Positions 1 to 5,092 of a stretch of DNA of 7,076 bases are shown one piece after another. This DNA is from CAZNQW01 sp964575225. Its GTDB lineage: Bacteria > Chloroflexota > Anaerolineae > JAAYZQ01. The notes beneath the pieces are model-generated. The model worked only from the letters and a program-made list of their open reading frames with translations. It ran no database searches and had not been told where the DNA came from. The stretch lies in the NCBI GenBank assembly GCA_964575225.1, contig CAZNQW010000204.1, positions 1 to 7,076 of the forward strand, in the 5' to 3' direction. The stretch's first letter is position 1. Each line of letters begins with the position of its first letter. The position numbers were made by a program, and so were the translations under genes.

Positions 1-46
1 TACACCCTATCCTACACTCTTTCCCTACACGACGCTCTTCCGATCT
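1..46 (+). other. Illumina adapter sequence at left contig end (artefact)
   Basis: The bases read as the end of the Illumina P5-side adapter: TACAC, then the octamer CCTATCCT, then the 33-base TruSeq read-1 primer that ends in GCTCTTCCGATCT. From memory the octamer equals the TruSeq HT i5 index D503. This is library sequence, not genome. It translates in frame with the first gene and would add an N-terminal tail containing S-L-H-D-A-L-P-I. Biological sequence starts at about 47. Confidence 0.98.
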
Positions 47-450
47 CCGAAAACTGGGGCAGCGGCACAAGTACGGTCTGCGCAGCCTGCCACGGCGCGT
101 ACCACGTCACCCGACTCAACAGCGGCAGCCAAAACAACGACGACCAAACGGGCAATGTGGACTATGGCGGCGACATCTCGTCCTTCGCCCATCGGGTGGA
201 CATGTCGTTCAGCTACGGGGCCAACGTCAACCCCGAAACCGTCGGTCTGGACGACCACTATCTGCCGTTGGCGGAAAGTGGTACCGGCAACTATGTGGTG
301 TGCATGACCTGTCACCTGCCCCATGGCTCTTCGGCCCAGATGACAGGCCAGACGGATGGCGCGGGCTTGCCCGGCGAAACCAGCGCCACCGACAGCGCCC
401 TGCTACGCATCGACAACCGTGGCGTCTGCCAGGTCTGTCACCAAAAGTAA
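47..450 (+). CDS. Multiheme c-type cytochrome, paired-CXXCH type (3' end only)
   Basis: This is the C-terminal part of a gene that is open through the left contig end; its true start lies outside the window. The first fully genomic codon is at 49. Three covalent haem c motifs are visible: CAACH (codons from 79), CMTCH followed by LPHG (from 301) and CQVCH (from 427), the last only two residues before the stop TAA. The spacing and the C-x2-C-H-x2-H-G pattern resemble the doubled-CXXCH / cytochrome c3-like families, exported proteins that carry electrons through bis-His haems. A GTG at 157 would give a 97-residue protein but would discard the first haem motif, which lies upstream in the same open frame, so it is not the real start. 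The next gene is also a multiheme cytochrome and begins 22 bp downstream, suggesting one transcript. The redox partner is unknown. Confidence 0.85.
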
Positions 451-472
451 GCGCGCGTCCAGAGAACCGTTC

Positions 473-2212
473 ATGACTCAATTTCTTGGGGGTCGATCGG
501 CCCAGCGCACGATCCAGGAGGACCGGGGTTCCGGTCCTCCCCCCCTGTGTTTGATGGCCATCGTTGTACTGCTGTTGGGACTGGGCCTTGCGCTGTTGTT
601 CAAAAGCTCTACCGCCGTGGTGGCACAACAACCGCAGTGGCAAACGGGCACCCACACACCCAACCTGATGGCCGTCACCGAAACGCCCACTGTGACGCTG
701 ACGGTGACTCTGACACCCACGGTCACGCCAATGCCCGACAGCCCATCGCCGCTGACCCCAACGCTGACCATCACACCTACCGTCGAGCTGGCACCCACCA
801 TTCCATGGACACCCGAAAGCACATCGACGCCCACCACCCTGTGGGTCACGCCTACGGCTACGCCATCCCCCACTGCCACCCTGTGGCTCACCCCCACAGC
901 GACAACCGTACCCACCGCCACGCCGTGGCTCACGCCCACCGGCGCGCTCACACCAACCCACATCCTGGCGCCTCTCGCCAGCCTCGACCCGGTGCCGACC
1001 CCAACCCTGCCCCCGCCGATTCCGACCCTGGCGCCTGTGGACGGCGATCCCCACGGTTCCTACAGCGCCACCACGGCAAGCTGCGCTGCCTGCCACCGAG
1101 CGCACACGGCCCAGGGATTGGTCCTACGGGGGATGTGGCCCGAGGAGTCGCTGTGTCTATCCTGTCATGAGGACGACGGACCGGGCACCGCTGTGGGCGG
1201 GGCGTTTGATTATGTAAATTCATCGACCAGCATCTTTATTCACGACGTCGCTGCCACGGATGGCATCCACCGCGTAGGCGAATCGCACCCAGAGGATTTT
1301 AGCGGGCGCCACGTGGAATGTGAGGACTGCCATGAACCCCACAAGGCAACGCGCGGCCTCGCCAATGCGCCGTTCCTGCAGAGGGAGATGACCGGCATCT
1401 CGGGCGTGGACCCGCTTTGGACGGCGCCAGGCTCGCCCACAGCCTTTCAGTGGTTGGCCCGGGCCGAACGAGAGTACCAGGTCTGCTTCAAATGCCATTC
1501 CAGTTTCACGACGCTGCCCACCTACATCCCTGATGGCTGGGATGGATCGAGCTTGGTGGCCGACGGCCTGCGCAAGCTGACCTCCACAGATCCCCAGCAA
1601 GTGGCCGACAGCCGCGACCTGGCCCAGGAGTTCAATCCCTACCATGCCAGTTTTCACCCGGTGGTGGCCCAGGGCCGGAACCAGAACATCCCGATCGGCG
1701 CCTTTGTGGAGGGTTGGTCATCGGCCAGTATGGTGTACTGCACCGACTGTCACAGCAACCCCAACACCTCCGACGAAGGTACGGGCCCTCATGGTTCGCC
1801 ATGGCTGCACATCTTGAACGGCTTGGCCAATTACCAGACGGCCAAACCAGACGCCCCCGTCTATGAGGGCACCGAAGTCTGCTTCCAGTGCCACGATGCA
1901 GCCGACTATGTCCAGAACGACCGCGACTCGAACTTTCGTCGAGGCAACCGAAATCTGCACGGCCAGCACAGCGACAACGGATCCTGCTATCTCTGCCACG
2001 ATTCGCATGGGAGCGAGCAGTCTCACCTCCTCAATCTGGACCTCAGCATTGCCGCCGGCTCCAACACATACCTGCTACCAGGCTACGATGGGCAACCCAC
2101 CAACAGCCAGACGGTCTGGCAGATCAGCCCTGACGGCACGGAAAAAACATGCTGGCTGGTGTGCCATTCCCACGATCACAGCCGCAGTTCCTACCCCAAT
2201 GTGAGCGACTGA
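473..2212 (+). CDS. Membrane-anchored, stalked multiheme cytochrome c (7 CXXCH + 1 CX3CH)
   Basis: The predicted product is 579 residues. A hydrophobic segment (about 28-43, LMAIVVLLLGLGLALLF) is a signal peptide or membrane anchor. A Thr/Pro-rich low-complexity stalk follows (about 60-190), then a haem domain with CXXCH at 204, 228, 283, 338, 423, 470 and 505, and CWLVCH (CX3CH) at 560. Several motifs are followed by x2-H (CHRAH, CHEPH, CHDSH), as in doubled-CXXCH proteins, where the second His can ligate a neighbouring haem. The architecture suggests an electron-transfer protein held away from the membrane, plausibly an extracellular conduit; that role is inferred, and no catalytic signature is recognised. 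ATG 473 was chosen because it follows the preceding stop closely and supplies basic residues before the hydrophobic segment, but its ribosome-binding site is weak. ATG 554 is in frame and possible. The open frame extends to 356, which would overlap the upstream gene. Confidence 0.85.
   Translation: MTQFLGGRSAQRTIQEDRGSGPPPLCLMAIVVLLLGLGLALLFKSSTAVVAQQPQWQTGTHTPNLMAVTETPTVTLTVTLTPTVTPMPDSPSPLTPTLTITPTVELAPTIPWTPESTSTPTTLWVTPTATPSPTATLWLTPTATTVPTATPWLTPTGALTPTHILAPLASLDPVPTPTLPPPIPTLAPVDGDPHGSYSATTASCAACHRAHTAQGLVLRGMWPEESLCLSCHEDDGPGTAVGGAFDYVNSSTSIFIHDVAATDGIHRVGESHPEDFSGRHVECEDCHEPHKATRGLANAPFLQREMTGISGVDPLWTAPGSPTAFQWLARAEREYQVCFKCHSSFTTLPTYIPDGWDGSSLVADGLRKLTSTDPQQVADSRDLAQEFNPYHASFHPVVAQGRNQNIPIGAFVEGWSSASMVYCTDCHSNPNTSDEGTGPHGSPWLHILNGLANYQTAKPDAPVYEGTEVCFQCHDAADYVQNDRDSNFRRGNRNLHGQHSDNGSCYLCHDSHGSEQSHLLNLDLSIAAGSNTYLLPGYDGQPTNSQTVWQISPDGTEKTCWLVCHSHDHSRSSYPNVSD
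517..540 (+). other. Perfect 10-bp hairpin near the start of the cytochrome gene
   Basis: GGAGGACCGG (517-526), loop GGTT, then CCGGTCCTCC (531-540), followed by a run of C. It lies 44 bases after the chosen ATG. The 5' arm overlaps a perfect AGGAGG at 516-521. It could slow translation or act as a processing or stability element. If translation really starts at ATG 554, it would be an intercistronic hairpin. There is no T-tract, so it is not a standard intrinsic terminator. Function is unproven. Confidence 0.6.
800..961 (+). repeat. Imperfect tandem repeats coding the Thr/Pro stalk (3 x 42 bp plus a 36-bp unit)
   Basis: Three in-frame 42-bp units (836-877, 878-919, 920-961) encode TLWVTPTATPSPTA, TLWLTPTATTVPTA and TPWLTPTGALTPTH. 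A shorter, diverged 36-bp unit (800-835) encodes IPWTPESTSTPT. A Trp codon marks the same place in each unit. Thr/Pro runs like this are typical extended, often O-glycosylated spacers in exported proteins, and are frequent in Chloroflexota surface proteins (recalled knowledge). The regular Trp is less usual. Confidence 0.8.
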
Positions 2213-2248
2213 CGGGGGCTGGATAGCCACTGCGCCGTCGTCCCCCCA

Positions 2249-2273
2249 GGATAGGACAGCCTGGGCCCTATCC
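2249..2273 (+). terminator. Possible hairpin downstream of the cytochrome genes
   Basis: GGATAGG (2249-2255) can pair with CCTATCC (2267-2273) across an 11-base loop. An alternative, mutually exclusive stem joins CCCAGG (2245-2250) to CCTGGG (2260-2265). It lies about 37 bp after the cytochrome stop codon. There is no T-run, so termination is only a possibility. Confidence 0.3.
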
Positions 2274-2311
2274 ACCCACGCCCCATTTCACCTTCGACAG
2301 CGGAGGCTGAC

Positions 2312-2341
2312 GCCACCGGCTCGTGAGAGAGCGCCGGTGGC
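2312..2341 (+). terminator. Perfect 9-bp hairpin, candidate transcript end
   Basis: GCCACCGGC (2312-2320) pairs with GCCGGTGGC (2333-2341) around a 12-base loop, 100 bp beyond the cytochrome stop. This is the strongest hairpin before the next gene. It lacks a downstream T-tract, so it could be a 3'-end stabiliser or a non-canonical terminator. Confidence 0.4.
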
Positions 2342-2466
2342 CACACGTCTGGCGGCAGCCGGCTGGTAACGATCCCATGGAATCGAGGCGTTTGCGCAAT
2401 CTGCCATGGGAAGGGCGCGGCCAAAGGCCAGTATTGGCTGCAACCCCCTCACACCGCGATCCCGAC

Positions 2467-2495
2467 TTGCATTCTAGGCGAAATCGCGATAACAT
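2467..2495 (+). promoter_or_regulatory. Candidate sigma70-type promoter for the Fe-S gene
   Basis: TTGCAT (2467-2472, 3/6 to the -35 consensus) and TAACAT (2490-2495, 4/6 to the -10 consensus) are 17 bases apart. Transcription would begin at about 2502 and give a leader of about 140 nt. CGCGAT occurs at 2455-2460 and again at 2485-2490, within the palindrome ATCGCGAT (2483-2490), 30 bp apart and so on one helix face; this could be an operator. The hexamers are weak and only the spacing is ideal. Confidence 0.3.
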
Positions 2496-2512
2496 AGAAC
2501 AAAACCACCGGG

Positions 2513-2615
2513 CCCCAGACTCTTGGGCATGAGTCCGGGGTTGGGGCGAAAAGGGGTGGAAATCCCCAAGGTGGAGATGCTTCCCACCTAAGCGCCCGAT
2601 CCGGTCCCATCGGAT
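2513..2615 (+). promoter_or_regulatory. Structured 5' leader: four consecutive potential hairpins
   Basis: Stem 1 is 2513-2522 with 2531-2540 (9 of 10 paired, loop TTGGGCAT). Stem 2 is TTGGGG 2541-2546 with CCCCAA 2564-2569, or a smaller inner GGGG/CCCC alternative. Stem 3 is AGGTGG 2569-2574 with CCACCT 2584-2589. Stem 4 is ATCCG 2599-2603 with CGGAT 2611-2615. They end 16 nt before the ribosome-binding site of the Fe-S gene. I cannot match them to a known riboswitch. Some pairing is expected by chance in G/C-rich DNA. Confidence 0.35.
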
Positions 2616-2630
2616 ACACTGGCCCAATTC

Positions 2631-2635
2631 GGGAG
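2631..2635 (+). promoter_or_regulatory. Ribosome-binding site of the Fe-S gene
   Basis: GGGAG lies 6 nt before ATG 2642 and supports that start. It is flanked by CCCAATTCGGG (2623-2633), where CCC can pair with the GGG of the site, so partial sequestration is conceivable. Confidence 0.6.
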
Positions 2636-2641
2636 ATCGCA

Positions 2642-3508
2642 ATGAACGATTTGCAGGCCGAGCTGGTCGAAACCATTCGAGCGTACATAAGAACCTCTCC
2701 CCTCAACCGCCTGCGGGATCTGGATGGTTCGCCCTTTTGGGACGAGCCGCTGGTGGGATTTGCCGACGGCGACGATCCCCTGTTCGATCGCTACAAATCG
2801 GTGGTGGCACCCGAGCACCTCACACCGCGCGAGGTCCTAGGCGCCATTTCGGGCAGAACCCCCTCCGACCCGGTCGGTGTGGTCTCCTGGGTGCTGCCCA
2901 TCGCGGAAAAGACAAGGCACAGCAACGCCCAGATGAACGATGGGCCCTCGGTGCGCTGGAACTATACGCGCTTTCAGGGGGAGGAGTGTAACAACAGCTT
3001 GCGGCGCCACGTCGTAACCTTTTTAGAGGAAAAGGGGCTGATCGCCCTGGCCCCAGTGATCGGCTCGAGCTTTCAGACCCTCCGGGGACCTCGTGGACTG
3101 GCCTCCACCTGGTCCGAGCGACATGTGGCCCATGCTGCCGGATTGGGCACCTTTGGCCTCTCGGACGGCCTGATCACAGCCAAGGGCATTGCCCATCGCT
3201 GCGGCAGCGTCGTAGTCGGGGTCGAATGGCCCGCCAGCCCGCGCCCTTACACCGATCACCACGCCTACTGCCTGTACTATTCCCAATCCTCGTGCGGTGC
3301 GTGCATCGACCGCTGCCCGGCCGGAGCCATCGGGCCCGATGGCCATGACAAGGACCGCTGTGAACACCATTTGATGGTCACATTGGCCCCTTGGCGTGAG
3401 CGGTCTGGGTACGACAGTCCCTATCTCGCGTGCGGGCTGTGCCAGGCAGGGGTACCGTGCGAATCGTGTATACCCACCGGAATCGATAGCGACTTACACA
3501 TCTTGTAG
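2642..3508 (+). CDS. Double-cluster 4Fe-4S protein, COG1600 / epoxyqueuosine reductase-like
   Basis: The product is 288 residues, without a signal peptide or membrane segments, so it is probably cytoplasmic. The C-terminal third carries ferredoxin-type ligands: C218-x2-C221-x3-C225-P, then C240, and a second set C264-x2-C267-x5-C273-x2-C276. Extra Cys occur at 187 and 210. The stretch before it (HAAGLGTFGLSDGLITAKG, about 164-182) matches the conserved core of COG1600 proteins, the group containing the cobalamin-dependent tRNA epoxyqueuosine reductase QueG and many anaerobe redox proteins of unknown role. Its N-terminal half is not obviously the canonical QueG domain and the protein is shorter than QueG, so no symbol is given. 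A redox function is likely and the substrate is unknown. It has its own leader and a good ribosome-binding site. It does not obviously belong functionally to the sugar operon 121 bp downstream. Confidence 0.8.
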   Translation: MNDLQAELVETIRAYIRTSPLNRLRDLDGSPFWDEPLVGFADGDDPLFDRYKSVVAPEHLTPREVLGAISGRTPSDPVGVVSWVLPIAEKTRHSNAQMNDGPSVRWNYTRFQGEECNNSLRRHVVTFLEEKGLIALAPVIGSSFQTLRGPRGLASTWSERHVAHAAGLGTFGLSDGLITAKGIAHRCGSVVVGVEWPASPRPYTDHHAYCLYYSQSSCGACIDRCPAGAIGPDGHDKDRCEHHLMVTLAPWRERSGYDSPYLACGLCQAGVPCESCIPTGIDSDLHIL

Positions 3509-3519
3509 AAGGGAGGAAA
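3509..3519 (+). promoter_or_regulatory. Orphan Shine-Dalgarno-like sequence, first copy of an 11-bp repeat
   Basis: AAGGGAGGAAA directly follows the Fe-S gene stop and is repeated exactly at 3620-3630, in front of the binding-protein gene. Seven bases after its GGAGG stands an ATA codon (3525) in frame with the binding-protein gene, but no ATG, GTG or TTG. It may be a relic start site or a standby ribosome site. It is not needed to explain expression. Confidence 0.4.
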
Positions 3520-3621
3520 AGGCCATACACGAACCTGCGAGTCGGCATTACCCCCGGCAACCCAATGCCCGTGGGTCACGACACAATATCCGTCTTTGGC
3601 AAAAAAACAAGACCGCAAAAA

Positions 3622-3627
3622 GGGAGG
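3622..3627 (+). promoter_or_regulatory. Strong ribosome-binding site of the binding-protein gene
   Basis: GGGAGG is followed after 2 bases by ATG 3630 and after 5 bases by GTG 3633. The spacing favours GTG 3633 as the used start, removing one Met from the predicted product. The upstream stretch is A-rich, which commonly helps ribosome loading. Confidence 0.7.
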
Positions 3628-3629
3628 AA

Positions 3630-4979
3630 ATGGTGAGAAAATTTGGAATCCTGATCGCATTGATCGCAGTGAGCCTGGTAATGGCTCAATGTGGCGCCAC
3701 CCCTGAACCGACTGCTGCCCCAGCCCCACCGGCGGAGCCAACGCAAGCACAGGCTGCCGAGTCCACGACCCTGGTGGTCTGGGACCAGTTTTACCGGGGC
3801 GCAGAAAGCCAAGTCATCGACACGTTGAACGCCGAATTCGAGGCAGCCCATCCCGGGGTCAAGATCGAACGCGTATCCAAAGTCCTGGACGACCTGAACA
3901 CCACCATCAAATTGGCCATGGGTGAGGCCGACGGCCCCGACGTGAGCCAGGTAAACCAGGGCATGGGCGACATGGGCGCCTTGGTGCAGGCCGATCTGCT
4001 CCTGCCCTTGGACGACTATGCGGCCCAGTTTGGCTGGAACGAGCGGTTCTCGGCCAGCGTCAACAGCCGCAACAGCTTTTCCGAGGACGGCAAAAGCTTT
4101 GGCCAGGGGAACCTCTACGGCGTGAGCCCCACAGCCGAGGTCGTCGGCGTCTACTACAACAAGCAAAAGTTCGAGGAACATGGCTGGGCCGTGCCAACGA
4201 CCTGGACCGAGTTCGAGCAGCTCCTGGCCGACATCAAGGCCGCCGGCGAAACACCCATCGCCTTTGGCAACCTGGACGGATGGAACGGCATCCACGAGTT
4301 CAGCGCCGTGCAGCACGTGCTGGTCAGTGGCGACTATATCAACGACTTTGTGTATGGCGTCAACGACGTCAGCTTTGACATCCCCGAAAACCAACAAGCC
4401 GCCCAGACCATGCAGGAATGGGCCGAGGCCGGGTACTTTACCGATGGCTTTATGGGCATCGGCTACGACGATGTCACTGTGCTGTTCAAAGGCGGTCAAG
4501 GGGTGTTGACCATCACCGGAAGCTGGCTGGCAGGCGAGCTGGTCGACGGCGAATTCGACTTTGGCTTTTTCCTGGTGCCCCAGGAAGCCGCGGACGAACC
4601 CCAATTGGCCATCGGAGGGGTGGGCATCCCCTACGCCATCCGCAAGACCACGGCGAACCCCGACCTCGCGGCCGAATACGTCGACTGGATGGTCAGCCCT
4701 CGCGCCGCTCAACTGTGGGCCGAGGCGAATTTCGTGCCAGCCATGCCCCTGGCTGAGGGCACCCAGATCGAGGAGGGCAGCCTGTTCGCCGATACGGTGA
4801 CCGCGTGGAACCAGATCAATGAGGATAACGGCGTGGGCCATTATATCGACTGGGCCACCCCCACCTTCTACGACACCATTGTCGCCGAGCTGCAAAAGCT
4901 CTACGGCATGCAATCCACCCCAGCCGAGTTCACTGCCAAGGTACAGGAAGACTATGCAGCCTTCCTGGCCAGCAAGTAA
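3630..4979 (+). CDS. Carbohydrate ABC transporter substrate-binding lipoprotein (SBP family 1)
   Basis: The product is 449 residues from ATG 3630, or 448 if GTG 3633 is used. A basic N-terminus (VRK) and hydrophobic segment (about 5-18) lead to MAQ-C21, a likely lipidation Cys, although Gln just before Cys is unusual for a lipobox. An Ala/Pro/Glu/Thr-rich linker (22-45) tethers the binding domain. The domain begins TTLVVWDQF (46-54) and shows features of extracellular solute-binding protein family 1 (MalE/UgpB-like): 'EFEAAHPGVKIERV', 'LYGVSPTAEVVGVYYNKQKF', 'TWTEFEQLLADIKAAG' and 'GQGVLTITGSWLAGEL'. The last of these fits the usual sugar-contact loop. It would capture a sugar or oligosaccharide outside the membrane and deliver it to the two permeases downstream. 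The ligand cannot be read from sequence. The open frame extends upstream to 3396, but the lipoprotein signal and ribosome-binding site place the start here. Confidence 0.93.
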   Translation: MVRKFGILIALIAVSLVMAQCGATPEPTAAPAPPAEPTQAQAAESTTLVVWDQFYRGAESQVIDTLNAEFEAAHPGVKIERVSKVLDDLNTTIKLAMGEADGPDVSQVNQGMGDMGALVQADLLLPLDDYAAQFGWNERFSASVNSRNSFSEDGKSFGQGNLYGVSPTAEVVGVYYNKQKFEEHGWAVPTTWTEFEQLLADIKAAGETPIAFGNLDGWNGIHEFSAVQHVLVSGDYINDFVYGVNDVSFDIPENQQAAQTMQEWAEAGYFTDGFMGIGYDDVTVLFKGGQGVLTITGSWLAGELVDGEFDFGFFLVPQEAADEPQLAIGGVGIPYAIRKTTANPDLAAEYVDWMVSPRAAQLWAEANFVPAMPLAEGTQIEEGSLFADTVTAWNQINEDNGVGHYIDWATPTFYDTIVAELQKLYGMQSTPAEFTAKVQEDYAAFLASK

Positions 4980-4993
4980 CGTTGAACCTCATC

Positions 4994-5029
4994 CTCCCCC
5001 TTCCCGCCGTGTGTCGCGGGAAGGGGGAG
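4994..5029 (+). promoter_or_regulatory. Perfect 14-bp intercistronic hairpin
   Basis: CTCCCCCTTCCCGC (4994-5007) pairs with GCGGGAAGGGGGAG (5016-5029) around an 8-base loop, 14 bp after the binding-protein stop. It is followed by CCCTGAG rather than a T-run. Hairpins in this position in sugar ABC operons (such as between E. coli malE and malF) protect the binding-protein mRNA or partly stop transcription, giving more binding protein than permease. That role is inferred here; the pairing is exact. Confidence 0.8.
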
Positions 5030-5092
5030 CCCTGAGACTCTGTTCGAGCGCCCAATCGTTCCCTTGCCAGCTCTGAGGCGGAACCCACAGGG

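Larger units (their letters stand above)
2213..2641. other. 429-bp intergenic region, no convincing gene
   Basis: No open frame here has a credible start, ribosome-binding site or recognisable product on either strand, and no tRNA or rRNA signature is visible. The region is dense in inverted repeats: 2249-2273, 2312-2341, the CAGCCGGCTG palindrome at 2356-2365, CCCATGG/CCATGGG (2374-2380 with 2404-2410), the TTGCGCAA palindrome at 2392-2399, and a hairpin chain at 2513-2615. The left half probably holds the 3' end of the cytochrome transcript, and the right half the promoter and leader of the Fe-S gene. Confidence 0.7.

Noticed and set aside
157..450. Complete 97-residue gene starting at GTG 157
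   Set aside because: A haem motif (codons from 79) lies upstream in the same uninterrupted frame, so this is an internal codon of a gene cut by the contig end.
227..1105. Minus-strand open frames over the cytochrome genes, including a Val/Gly-rich repeat protein at 478-963
   Set aside because: Their repetitive composition is only the complement of the Thr/Pro stalk codons, and they conflict with strong haem-motif coding on the + strand.
2226..2233. GCCACTG, reminiscent of a conserved cobalamin-riboswitch segment
   Set aside because: A 7-mer alone is weak. The upstream region is cytochrome coding sequence and the other conserved riboswitch blocks are missing.
2323..2532. Possible 69-codon small gene in the intergenic region
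   Set aside because: The GTG start lies inside a hairpin loop, has no ribosome-binding site, and the Arg/Pro-rich product resembles random GC-rich translation. The frame also crosses the candidate promoter.
3568..3600. Promoter directly upstream of the binding-protein gene (CAATAT-like -10)
   Set aside because: No acceptable -35 at proper spacing was found. A promoter may exist in 3509-3620 but I cannot support one.
3576..4913. Long minus-strand open frame (445 codons)
   Set aside because: It lies antisense to the clear binding-protein gene, has no recognisable domain, and is the usual shadow frame of GC-rich coding DNA.
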